A stretch of 40,727 bases of DNA from Gemmatimonas sp. (GTDB lineage Bacteria > Gemmatimonadota > Gemmatimonadetes > Gemmatimonadales > Gemmatimonadaceae): NCBI GenBank assembly GCA_011390935.1, contig JAABRL010000038.1, forward strand, positions 1 to 40,727, given 5' to 3'. Numbering within the stretch: position 1 is the first letter of the stretch; each line of letters opens with the position of its first letter. Positions 1-6,572 of the stretch are shown here, one piece after another. Position numbers and translations under genes: made by a program. Below the pieces are notes generated by a model. It was not told the origin of the DNA and did not search any database. It was given only the letters and a program-made list of their open reading frames with translations.

Positions 1-73
1 GTGCCAGCCGTTCGGCAGCGACACTCCCCGCAAACCCTGCACCGACAATGAGGTAGTCGTACGACGTCGGCAT
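1..73 (-). CDS. glf: UDP-galactopyranose mutase, N-terminal fragment (cut by window edge)
   Basis: Only the first 24 codons are present, starting at an ATG at 73 on the minus strand. They read MPTSYDYLIVGAGFAGSVAA and then ERLA, which is the N-terminal FAD-binding GxGxxG strand-loop of a flavoprotein. The wording YDYLIVGAGFAGSV is typical of UDP-galactopyranose mutase, which converts UDP-galactopyranose to UDP-galactofuranose for cell-surface glycans. The gene follows the glycosyltransferase stop codon by only 6 bp, so the two are very likely co-transcribed. A different FAD-dependent oxidoreductase cannot be excluded from 24 residues, but the glycosyltransferase neighbour favours glf. Confidence 0.7.
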   Translation of the reverse strand, partial: MPTSYDYLIVGAGFAGSVAAERLA

Positions 74-79
74 CGCCGC

Positions 80-1249
80 TCAGGCGGCGACGGCGGCAGA
101 TCGGGACATGATGCCTTCCATTCGCCCCCAGGTGATGTCCCAGGACAGCTGCGCCAGGGCGGTATCCACCAGCATCCGCCAGCGTTCATCCGTGTGCGCC
201 AGACACTCGGCGAGCGCGGCAACACACTCGTCAGTGTCGCGTACGAGATGCACGAGCTGGTCAGCGCCCCAGGTGCGCGCGACATCCCGCACCGGCGTGG
301 ACACGACCTGCAGGCCCGCGGCGAGATACTCCGGCGTTTTCGTCGGGCTGATGTAGCGCGTGGACTCGTTGATGGCGAAGGGCATCCAGGCCACGTCCCA
401 GCCGGCCATCTCCAGTGGCAGCGCGTCGTACGTGCGCGCGCCGAGGTAGTGGATGTTGGCCCGACGTGGCAGCGACGACTCGTCGATCTTGGTGACCGGG
501 CCGATGAACACCAGCTGCCAGTCCGGTCGTGCGTCAGCGACCGAAGCAATGAGGTCCAGGTCGATGCGTTCGTCGATCACGCCGCAGTAGCCGATGCGCG
601 GGTGCGGGAGCGCGGCCTGTGCTGCGGGCTCCGGATCGGCGGTGCGGGCTCGTGCAAAGTGCTGGACATCCACACTGCTCGGCATCGCGTGGCAGTTCGC
701 GTGCAGCAGCATCTTGGCTTCGTACAGACTCCAGCCGCCGGTGAAGACGATTTCGCAGTGCTGCAGCAGATGCCGCTCCAGCAGGCGCAACGCGGGTGGC
801 GCGCCGGCAAATGCCGTGAGTTCATCCATGCAATCGTAGACGCGTACCTTGGCGCTGAGGTGCCGCGTGAAAGGCAGCGACATCGGTGTGTAGTACCAGA
901 GTGTGCCCACGGTGATGCTCTGCTCCGCGATGAACGCGTCGAGCAGGGCGCGCTGTGCGTTGTCGATATGGCGTTCGGTCATGCCCTCGGGCAGCTGTGG
1001 CTGCAGCACGACCACGTTGTCGGCGACGGTGCGCGCGTCGAGTCGGGGTTCGGCCGCCCCAAAGACCGGTTCTTCGAAGTAGTACACGCGTCTGGTACGC
1101 GCGGCGCGCGTGAGCAGATGCTGCGGGCGCTGATACACCCAACTCCAACGCAAATGCGAAAAGCAGATCAGATCGTCGAGATCCGGCGTGTTGAGTGGAG
1201 CGGGTCGCGGTGTCATGAACGGTCTGGTTGTAGTGTGGCTCGTGAACAT
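80..1249 (-). CDS. Glycosyltransferase, GT-B fold (TuaH-like)
   Basis: The 389-residue product begins its conserved part with DLICFSHLRWSWVYQRPQHL (around residues 26-45). This is the hallmark N-terminus of a group of GT1/GT4-like transferases, some annotated TuaH. The C-terminal half has the donor-site pattern of GT-B enzymes: RIGYCGVIDERIDLDLI, then a stretch ending SPTKTPEYLAAGLQVVSTPV. It probably adds a sugar to a surface polysaccharide or lipid. The start is uncertain: ATG at 1249 or the internal ATG at 1216; neither has a good Shine-Dalgarno sequence. A UDP-galactopyranose mutase gene begins 6 bp downstream, which suggests a galactofuranose-containing glycan. The exact sugar donor cannot be read from the sequence. 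Confidence 0.88.
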   Translation of the reverse strand: MFTSHTTTRPFMTPRPAPLNTPDLDDLICFSHLRWSWVYQRPQHLLTRAARTRRVYYFEEPVFGAAEPRLDARTVADNVVVLQPQLPEGMTERHIDNAQRALLDAFIAEQSITVGTLWYYTPMSLPFTRHLSAKVRVYDCMDELTAFAGAPPALRLLERHLLQHCEIVFTGGWSLYEAKMLLHANCHAMPSSVDVQHFARARTADPEPAAQAALPHPRIGYCGVIDERIDLDLIASVADARPDWQLVFIGPVTKIDESSLPRRANIHYLGARTYDALPLEMAGWDVAWMPFAINESTRYISPTKTPEYLAAGLQVVSTPVRDVARTWGADQLVHLVRDTDECVAALAECLAHTDERWRMLVDTALAQLSWDITWGRMEGIMSRSAAVAA

Positions 1250-1302
1250 CGCGATACGAGCCGAGCGAAACCAGAATCCGCAGGGGGGAACGGCGGGTAC
1301 TC

Positions 1303-2205
1303 CTATTGGGCAGGCGACAGGATGTCGTGCAGTACTGCGATCAGTCGGTCGCGCCGTTCGCCAGCACGCGCGCTCAGCGCCCGCTGTCGGCGCTGGTACT
1401 CGTCACGTCCTTCGGGAGTCTCCACACACACGGGCGTGAATCCAAACGCGCGCAGGTCGTACGGACTGGCCTGCATGTCGAGCGTGCGCAGTTCGGTCGC
1501 CAGCGCGAAGCAGTCCCACAACAGGTCGCTCCCGATCCACGGCATGGCCGTGTGCGCCCAGCGATACAGGTCCATGTTGGCGTGGATGCATCCCGGCTGT
1601 TCCTGCGCCGGTCGCGCGGCCCTGGTGAGCTGCACGCGATTGAGTGGCACCGCGTCGGGCGCGAAGAAGCGGAACGCATCGAAGTGGCTGCACACGATGG
1701 GGCGACTCTCCACGAAGTCATCCACGTCGGCCTGCGGCAGACGCAGCGGCGCGACCTGTGCGTGCCGGACGTTGTGGCCGCGATACACCATGGCCCATTC
1801 GTGCACGCCATAGCACCGGAAGTTGGGCGGGCGGTCGCGTGTGGCGGTGAGTGTGTGGAGCGCGGTCGCGAGCGTCTCACGCTGGCGAGGCGAAATGGCG
1901 CCGGGGTCGCGCGCGATCACACCGTGGCGTGCGTGATAGTCCGGTTCGCGAAAGCGCGCGCGTGCATCCGGTGTGTCGAGCAGACGTTCGTGCGGCGCCG
2001 GGTGCCACGTCTCGAGCAGCCCGGTCGAGTACATGTAGTACTGGAACAGGAAGTCGTGCACCGGGTGCGATTCGCCGCGGGAGCGTCGGTCGCGCCACGG
2101 GCGGGTCCACGGTTGTACGCGCGTGCGATGCGCGTCGGCGCGCGCCTGCCACTCGGCGGGGGAGAGCGTCGATGTTGCGGCGGTGCCGAGGCTACTCCGG
2201 TTCAC
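1303..2205 (-). CDS. Conserved protein of the family annotated '3-methyladenine DNA glycosylase'
   Basis: The product is 300 residues from a GTG start at 2205; an in-frame stop lies just upstream, so no earlier start is possible. The N-terminus carries W-x4-R-x9-H (near residues 20-35), then HPVHDFLFQYYMYSTGLLETWHP. That segment matches my recollection of a family common in actinobacteria labelled 3-methyladenine DNA glycosylase. I see neither a helix-hairpin-helix nor an AlkA/Tag-type motif, so the label may have been inherited by transfer rather than shown. The rest is rich in His, Trp and Tyr, including a C-H-A-N-M-D-L-Y-R-W segment, compatible with a metal or nucleic-acid site. Downstream, 53 bp separate it from the glycosyltransferase on the same strand. 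Confidence 0.6.
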   Translation of the reverse strand: MNRSSLGTAATSTLSPAEWQARADAHRTRVQPWTRPWRDRRSRGESHPVHDFLFQYYMYSTGLLETWHPAPHERLLDTPDARARFREPDYHARHGVIARDPGAISPRQRETLATALHTLTATRDRPPNFRCYGVHEWAMVYRGHNVRHAQVAPLRLPQADVDDFVESRPIVCSHFDAFRFFAPDAVPLNRVQLTRAARPAQEQPGCIHANMDLYRWAHTAMPWIGSDLLWDCFALATELRTLDMQASPYDLRAFGFTPVCVETPEGRDEYQRRQRALSARAGERRDRLIAVLHDILSPAQ

Positions 2206-2255
2206 GGCCCGTCAACCGGGATGGTCGGCGGGATCGTCGCGGGCGCCGTCGCATT

Positions 2256-2759
2256 TCATGGTGCGCGCACCGGATCAAAGCCCGCCAACGCGGTCTGCTC
2301 CACGGCAATGACGCCGCACGACGCCCCCTCGAGTGCGCAGAGTGCCTCACCGAGGCGGTAGGTGACCTGCGCACAGCTCGCGCCCGTCACGTTGATGTTC
2401 CATGCGTCTGCCGTGGTCGCCCCGGGGGCGAGCGGCAGTCCGCGAGCGCCCGCATTCTGCACGCCCACGAACTGCAGCGGTTCACCCGTCTGCGCGTGCA
2501 CGGGCTCGAAGGGTGCGGAGAACACGACCAGCGCCTTGTCGCTGAGGTTGGCCACGGTGAGTGCCGTCATGCACGACGGCGCGTCCGCGAAGGTGCCATC
2601 TGTGCCGGTCGCGATCAGGCGGATGGACGGATCGCCCTGCGGTGCCTCGCCCGTCGAAGTTGCCGCCGAGCGGTCGCTGACGGCATCGGATGATTCGCCG
2701 CATGCCGTGACGGTCAAACACGCAAAAAGGGCAATCGCGCAGAGGGAACGGTCGAGCAT
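2256..2759 (-). CDS. Predicted lipoprotein, unknown function
   Basis: A 167-residue product starts at an ATG at 2759. The start is supported by GGAG about 10 bases upstream. The N-terminus has a basic start, a hydrophobic core and a lipobox ending L-T-V-T-A-C (Cys20 region), so it should be exported and lipid-anchored. After a Ser/Thr-rich linker the mature part has a beta-rich sequence with four cysteines (SCM, SCAQ, LCALEGASCG), probably two disulfides. It resembles small secreted beta-sandwich domains with no assigned role; I do not recognise a family. The open frame extends further upstream to 3026, but that extension overlaps decayed sequence and lacks a signal peptide. Confidence 0.75.
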   Translation of the reverse strand: MLDRSLCAIALFACLTVTACGESSDAVSDRSAATSTGEAPQGDPSIRLIATGTDGTFADAPSCMTALTVANLSDKALVVFSAPFEPVHAQTGEPLQFVGVQNAGARGLPLAPGATTADAWNINVTGASCAQVTYRLGEALCALEGASCGVIAVEQTALAGFDPVRAP

Positions 2760-2857
2760 GCGGTAGCTCCGGGTGGGGGAAGGGGACCGAACTCTTCCGA
2801 ACATATCGCGCAGCGCGCCTGATCGGGCGGTGGGCGCGGCGGTGCAGCGGTACGCCG

Positions 2858-3025
2858 TCACGTCGTCTGACCGGTGTCCGGCGCCGACCGCGATACCAGC
2901 GGAAACGCGGCCGAGCTGCGACTCGAGGCCACCGAGCGGTCGACGTTTCGCAGCGGCCAATGCACGTGGTCGGGGGTGGGCCACTGGTTGGTCGTGATCG
3001 GCGGGATGGTCGCGTCGCGGAACCA
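2858..3025 (-). pseudogene. C-terminal remnant of a DUF2442 gene
   Basis: The 55 codons from Trp (3025) to the stop at 2858 align without gaps to residues 37-91 of the intact DUF2442 protein encoded at 3682-3957. Identity is 35/55 overall and 34/46 before the variable tail, by hand alignment. Shared blocks include WFRDATI, the HWPL motif and AAFPLVSR. The first 36 residues are missing: the sequence upstream runs straight into the stop codon of a queG remnant 22 bp away. The only in-frame ATG (3046) would give a protein without the N-terminal half of the domain. This is most simply a decayed second copy left after a duplication and a deletion of about 360 bp. Confidence 0.75.
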
Positions 3026-3047
3026 CAGGTGCGATCGGGACGACACG

Positions 3048-3272
3048 TCAGCGCACGTTCTTGAGGACCACCCGCGCAGTCCGCTTGAGCCCCGCGAGCT
3101 TCGCCCGCTTCACTGCGCTGCCGCGGAACGCAGTGCGGTACGTGTCGTCATCCATGGCGAGAATCTCCGTCGCGAGGGTACGCGCGTCGTTGCCGCCGAT
3201 GAACTCCCGCGCCGCAAACGCCGGCTCCCGCACCTCCCGCGCGAACTTCACGTTCCACGGACACACCTCCTG
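3048..3272 (-). pseudogene. C-terminal remnant of queG (epoxyqueuosine reductase)
   Basis: The 74 codons read in the minus direction from QEVCPWN (3272) to the stop at 3048 align without gaps to residues 254-327 of the intact QueG at 4232-5215. Identity is 56/74 by hand alignment. The fragment keeps part of the last cysteine cluster (EVCPWN) and the Arg/Lys-rich C-terminal tail. It lacks the cobalamin-binding part and the rest of the iron-sulfur domain. Upstream, homology fades quickly; only a short THR-ILE-GLU-like trace may remain near 3365. The open frame continues upstream to an ATG at 3521, but that part is unlike any QueG. Together with the DUF2442 remnant it repeats the gene order of the intact locus. 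Confidence 0.78.
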
Positions 3273-3408
3273 AGAGGTGTCGCGGGATAGCGGTATTGTG
3301 ATCGAGCTGGTGACCGGGATCCGAACGCTCCGGAGGGCAGGCGCGTAGGCAGCTGTACTCGATGGTCGATGAGCGCTCTGGCGCAGACACCGGAGGCGGT
3401 TCCGTCCG

Positions 3409-3561
3409 TCAGTCGTCCGGCCGCGTGTACTTGCGCGTGTAGTAGCGCCGCGCCGCTTCTCCTGCCGCCTCATCCTCCACGAACAGCGTCTCGCCGCGCT
3501 CGATGAGCCACGCCCGCTCATCCGGGTTGCGGGCAGGGCGGTGCAGTCCAGTCAGGACCAC
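3409..3561 (-). other. Possible small gene remnant between the two queG/DUF2442 copies
   Basis: On the minus strand a coding-looking stretch from a GTG at 3561 to the stop at 3409 would give 50 residues. It contains PDERAWLIERGETLFVEDEA and ends YYTRKYTRPDD. In another frame just upstream (about 3670-3602), following the DUF2442 stop and a GGAAAGGA sequence, a second coding-like run reads NLKPTETAATLDLTALRRT and stops. The two runs could be the halves of one frameshifted small gene. No good start codon with a ribosome site was found for either. I do not recognise a family. It is recorded because the 3273-3681 interval otherwise holds no gene. Confidence 0.25.
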
Positions 3562-3681
3562 GCGCGCGCACTGCCGTTGCCGCCGCCTCTCGGACGGCCT
3601 ACGTGCGCCGGAGCGCCGTCAGGTCGAGCGTCGCCGCGGTTTCAGTGGGCTTCAGGTTGGGCCTCGTGTCCTTTCCGACGG

Positions 3682-3957
3682 TCAGGCCGTGTTCTCAAGC
3701 TCCGAGTTCGCCCGCGACACGAGCGGAAATGCGGCCGGATTCCGGATCGAGGCGACCGAGAGGTCGACGTCGAGCAACGGCCAATGCAGGTGATCGGCCG
3801 TGGGCCACTCAACCGTCGTGATCTGCGCGATGGTCGCGTCGCGGAACCACGGGAAATCGGCGAACGGCACCAGCAGCTCCTGCCCGTCGAGGAGCAACCA
3901 GAACCCGTGTCGCGACACGTGCGTGACTTCAGCGACCGAAGTGTCGGATCCAGGCAT
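3682..3957 (-). CDS. DUF2442 domain-containing protein
   Basis: A 91-residue protein starts at an ATG at 3957. The pattern V-x-H-V-S-R-H-G-F-W-L-L-L (residues 11-23), PFADFPWFRDATI (31-43) and HWPLLDVDLSV is typical of DUF2442, a small uncharacterised domain. The start codon lies inside the preceding DUF4160 gene, giving a 29-bp overlap and probable translational coupling. DUF4160 and DUF2442 genes are often neighbours in bacteria, and the arrangement of two tiny overlapping genes resembles toxin-antitoxin pairs. I am not aware of a proven activity. A decayed second copy of the C-terminal 55 residues lies at 2858-3025. Confidence 0.88.
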   Translation of the reverse strand: MPGSDTSVAEVTHVSRHGFWLLLDGQELLVPFADFPWFRDATIAQITTVEWPTADHLHWPLLDVDLSVASIRNPAAFPLVSRANSELENTA

Positions 3958-4168
3958 CTCGAACCTCCTGTTCGTGGCGGGTGACGATCTCTCGCGCCTC
4001 GCGCAGTTGATGCGCCGACAGCCCGATCACGACCGCCACCTCGATGATCGGATCGAGCCAGAACTTCGCCTCGCCATCTGGGTGGGCAACATGGACGTGA
4101 GGTCGTTCCTCCTCGCGCGAGAAGAAGAACAACCGGTAGGCTCCCACCCGCAAGACCGTCGGCGACAT
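3929..4168 (-). CDS. DUF4160 domain-containing protein
   Basis: The 79-residue product from the ATG at 4168 begins MSPTVLRVGAYRLFFFSREE, the usual DUF4160 N-terminus, followed by RPHVHVAHPDGEAKFWL. The conserved HVHV and the aromatic-rich strand are family signatures. An upstream in-frame ATG at 4207 would add 13 residues that do not fit the family, so the internal ATG is preferred. Its 3' end overlaps the DUF2442 start by 29 bp. It lies 63 bp downstream of the queG stop codon. The domain is uncharacterised; a role as one half of a toxin-antitoxin-like pair is a guess from size and gene overlap, not something the sequence proves. Confidence 0.88.
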   Translation of the reverse strand: MSPTVLRVGAYRLFFFSREEERPHVHVAHPDGEAKFWLDPIIEVAVVIGLSAHQLREAREIVTRHEQEVRDAWIRHFGR

Positions 4169-4231
4169 CCTCGGAATGTACCCCACCCGGACGCGCCTCG
4201 CAGCCAACGTGGCCGGGATCGGGACCGCGCG

Positions 4232-5215
4232 TCAGCCCACGTCTCCGAGCACCACCCGCGCATTCCGCTGCAAGCCCGCCAGCTTCGCCCGCTTCATCGC
4301 GCTCCCGCGGAACGCGGCGCGGTACGCGTCCTCGTCCATCGCGAGAATCTCCTGCGCGAGCGTACGCGCGTCCTTGTCGCCAATCACCGCGCGCGGCGAG
4401 AACGCCGGCTCTCGCACCGCCCGCGCAAACGACACATTCCACGGACACACCTCCTGACACACGTCGCACCCGTACAGCCACTCTCCCACCAGCGGCTTCA
4501 GCGCCTCCGGCATCTCCCCGCGGTGCTCGATGGTGAGATAACTGATGCACCGACCCGCATCGAGCACACGCGGCGCCACGAACGCCTGCGTGGGACACGC
4601 GTCCAGACACCGCGTGCAGCTCCCGCACCGGTCTGCTTCGAACGGCGCGTCCACCGGCAACGCGACATTCACCACCAGCGCGCCAAGAAAAAACATCGAC
4701 CCCTGCTGCGGATTGATCAGCATGGTGTTCTTGCCGAACCACCCCAGCCCCGCGCGTCGTCCGAGGTCGCGCTCGAGCAGCGGCCCGCTGTCCACATACG
4801 GACGCGCGTCCACCGACACACCGAGCTCCGCTTCCAGCCACGGCACGAAGCCGCGCAGCCGCTCGCGCATCACCTCGTGGTAATCATCACCTCGGGCATA
4901 TCGCGCCACCGGGCCGCTCGGCGTGCCGCCCCCATAGTGCATGCCCACCACGATCGCGTGCGTCGCGCCCGGGTGCGGTCGCCGTGCATCGCGCCGCAGC
5001 TCGGCGCCGCGCGCCATGTACTCCATGCTCGCGTGATGTCCCGCCTCCAGCCACGCGTCGAAGTGCGACACGGTATCGGGCACGCCGAGGTCGGTCACAC
5101 CAACGAGATCGAAGCCCAGCCCGTACGCCTGCCCCTCGAGGCGCGTGCGAAAGCCCTCGCGCACCACGGGCATGGCGGACTCGACGCTGCCGCCCTCGGC
5201 GCCGCGCGCGCTCAT
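4232..5215 (-). CDS. queG: Epoxyqueuosine reductase QueG
   Basis: This cobalamin- and iron-sulfur-dependent enzyme reduces epoxyqueuosine to queuosine in the tRNA anticodon, the last step of queuosine synthesis. The 327-residue product has the DUF1730-type N-terminal domain. RPYVDSGPLLERDLGRRAGL (138-157) holds the catalytic Asp142 region, and GWFGKNTMLI follows. Two 4Fe-4S clusters are marked by Cys197, 200, 203, 207 (CGSCTRCLDACP) and Cys223, 250, 253, 257 (CDVCQEVCPWN). It lacks the C-terminal HEAT-like repeats that extend longer QueG proteins to roughly 380 residues. The start ATG is 4 bp after the stop of a small upstream gene. A decayed copy of its last 74 codons lies at 3048-3272. Confidence 0.95.
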   Translation of the reverse strand: MSARGAEGGSVESAMPVVREGFRTRLEGQAYGLGFDLVGVTDLGVPDTVSHFDAWLEAGHHASMEYMARGAELRRDARRPHPGATHAIVVGMHYGGGTPSGPVARYARGDDYHEVMRERLRGFVPWLEAELGVSVDARPYVDSGPLLERDLGRRAGLGWFGKNTMLINPQQGSMFFLGALVVNVALPVDAPFEADRCGSCTRCLDACPTQAFVAPRVLDAGRCISYLTIEHRGEMPEALKPLVGEWLYGCDVCQEVCPWNVSFARAVREPAFSPRAVIGDKDARTLAQEILAMDEDAYRAAFRGSAMKRAKLAGLQRNARVVLGDVG

Positions 5216-5219
5216 GGCT

Positions 5220-5468
5220 TCAGGGCTGCCGCCCCGTCCATCGCGCGTAGGCGATCACGTCGTCGGCCGGTGGGATGGCGTCTTCTTTCCCGTAGGCGGT
5301 GTACATGCGCCACCGCACGTATCGTACGCTCGGCACCGGCAGGAACGGGAAGCGCGCGTACCAGCCGCGGATGCGAAAACGCCACGCCACGCGCAGCAGG
5401 TCGACGGCAAGGCGCGGGTTGAGCACCGCGCGAACGGTGAGGGCGAAGACGAGGCGAATCCACGGCAT
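5220..5468 (-). CDS. Small conserved protein upstream of queG
   Basis: From the ATG at 5468 this gives an 82-residue product. It has a hydrophobic N-terminal helix (MPWIRLVFALTVRAVL), a basic middle and a conserved-looking end with YVRWRMYTAYG and a D-D-V-I-A-Y-A-R-W motif. The start at 5468 is favoured by GGCGAG about 11 bases upstream; earlier in-frame ATGs at 5489 and 5528 have no ribosome site. Its stop codon is 4 bp from the queG start, so the two are almost certainly co-transcribed. I do not recognise a named family. The single hydrophobic stretch may be a membrane anchor or an amphipathic helix. Confidence 0.65.
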   Translation of the reverse strand: MPWIRLVFALTVRAVLNPRLAVDLLRVAWRFRIRGWYARFPFLPVPSVRYVRWRMYTAYGKEDAIPPADDVIAYARWTGRQP

Positions 5469-5567
5469 GATGAAATGTACTCGCCACATGACATAGGGAT
5501 GCGCGCGGCTGGCGTGTTGTCTTGGCACAACGCATGTTCACCACATCATCCCAATGGAGGGAGACCC

Positions 5568-6134
5568 ATGATCCGCGTTCTTCGCTCACGCACCCTGCTC
5601 GCTGCCGCCGCCGTCACGCTGCTGGCGGCCTGCGACAGTACACCGGCTGTTGCGCCCGTCGAACCCGCTGCGGAAGCGGCCCTTGGCACCTTCACGGCGC
5701 AGGTTGCCGGCACGGGCAGCGCGGTGGTGCTCGCCGGCTCGGCCGACGCCGATCGCAGTCCCAATGGCGCCGATTTCACGGGCACGTTCCAGAGCTACCC
5801 GATTGGCCGCGAGGCGGCCTCGGGGCACTTCTTCACCATGATCCGCCTGCGGTCGGGCGACGGCGGTGGGCTGCTGCTCGGCCATATCGCGCCCAACGCC
5901 GATCTGCCCAATGGCGAGTACGGCATCGAGCCCGGCCGCGACCTGCGCCCGCCGTACGATTTCGTGGCGCGCTTCATCGAGAAGGGCCCCGACGGTGCGC
6001 TACGACACGTTGTGGCGCGCGACGGACGCGTGACCGTGACCTCGGGCGACGCCCGCCTCGGCGGCCGTTTCGAGCTGGTGCTCGTGGACGGGCGCACGGT
6101 GACCGGCACGTTCGCCGCGAGAACACGTCGCTGA
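5568..6134 (+). CDS. Predicted lipoprotein, unknown function
   Basis: The ATG at 5568 is preceded by GGAGGGAG at ideal spacing, giving a 188-residue product. The N-terminus is basic, then hydrophobic, and ends in a lipobox L-L-A-A-C (Cys at about residue 22), so it is exported and lipid-modified. The mature domain is rich in Gly and beta-strand patterns, with repeated G-x-F-x-G/T-F motifs (DFTGTFQSYPIGRE, GGRFELVLVDGRTVTGTFAA). This suggests a small beta-barrel or beta-sandwich. No catalytic motif is visible and I cannot name a family. It is divergent from the small queG-operon gene, with 99 bp between the two starts that should hold both promoters. A strong hairpin follows. Confidence 0.78.
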   Translation: MIRVLRSRTLLAAAAVTLLAACDSTPAVAPVEPAAEAALGTFTAQVAGTGSAVVLAGSADADRSPNGADFTGTFQSYPIGREAASGHFFTMIRLRSGDGGGLLLGHIAPNADLPNGEYGIEPGRDLRPPYDFVARFIEKGPDGALRHVVARDGRVTVTSGDARLGGRFELVLVDGRTVTGTFAARTRR

Positions 6135-6140
6135 GCCGAC

Positions 6141-6175
6141 GGTGGCAGCAGGCCGACCACCGGCCTGCTGCCACC
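6141..6175 (+). terminator. Perfect 15-bp stem hairpin after the lipoprotein gene
   Basis: Bases 6141-6155 (GGTGGCAGCAGGCCG) pair perfectly with 6161-6175 across a 5-base loop, starting 6 bp after the lipoprotein stop codon. No T-run follows, so it is not a classical intrinsic terminator. Position and strength still suggest transcript end formation or 3' protection. Confidence 0.6.
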
Positions 6176-6232
6176 CCGCGGCACCGCAGGCGACCGCTCC
6201 GGCCGTCGCTCGGCCGCAGTACATTGGCTGCC

Positions 6233-6559
6233 ATGGACTTTGCCACCTACCAGGAGCTGGCCGCCCGCACGCTCGGCCGCGACCGCACCCACGAACAGCA
6301 GCTCGCCAACGCCGCCCTCGGCCTCACCGGGGAAGCCGGCGAAACCGCCGAGCTGATCAAGAAGCACCTCTTTCACGCCACGCCGCTCGACCGCGATGCG
6401 ATGGTGAAGGAGCTCGGCGACTGCCTGTGGTACATCGCCGCGTTCGCGACGGTGCTCGAGATTCCGATGGCCGAGATCGCGGACAGGAACATCGAGAAAC
6501 TGCGCAAGCGCTATCCGGAGGGGTTCGATCCGGCGCGCAGTCGAAATCGCACGGAATAG
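6233..6559 (+). CDS. MazG-like nucleotide pyrophosphohydrolase
   Basis: The 108-residue product is an all-alpha NTP pyrophosphatase of the MazG superfamily, which hydrolyses nucleoside triphosphates to the monophosphate and pyrophosphate and is often thought to clean nucleotide pools. The metal-binding helices are clear: GLTGEAGETAELIKK (Glu34, Glu37, Glu40 region) and VKELGDCLWYIAA (Glu60, Asp63). These form the typical ExxE...ExxD arrangement. The length fits single-domain members. The start ATG at 6233 is preferred because upstream frame-open sequence contains the strong hairpin of the previous gene. The gene converges on the beta-propeller lipoprotein gene, with only 13 bp between stop codons. 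The preferred nucleotide is not predictable. Confidence 0.88.
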   Translation: MDFATYQELAARTLGRDRTHEQQLANAALGLTGEAGETAELIKKHLFHATPLDRDAMVKELGDCLWYIAAFATVLEIPMAEIADRNIEKLRKRYPEGFDPARSRNRTE

Positions 6560-6572
6560 CGTCGCCGCGCGG

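Noticed and set aside
194..1813. 539-codon plus-strand frame over the glycosyltransferase and the neighbouring gene
   Set aside because: It spans two real minus-strand genes and shows no family motif.
3263..3280. Short hairpin ACACCT-CCTGAG-AGGTGT at the edge of the queG remnant
   Set aside because: A 6-bp stem with no associated gene end; likely chance, though it marks where the homology starts.
3642..4841. 399-codon minus-strand frame overlapping queG, DUF4160 and DUF2442
   Set aside because: Different frame from the recognised genes and built of Arg/Ala-rich low-complexity sequence.
3800..5422. 540-codon plus-strand frame over the queG locus
   Set aside because: Arg/His-rich shadow of queG, DUF4160 and DUF2442, which have clear motifs on the other strand.
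5512..5532. Inverted repeat GCG(TG)TTGT-CTTGGC-ACAACGC in the 5469-5567 divergent promoter gap
   Set aside because: The arms are short and imperfect (two-base bulge); without further copies I do not call it an operator.
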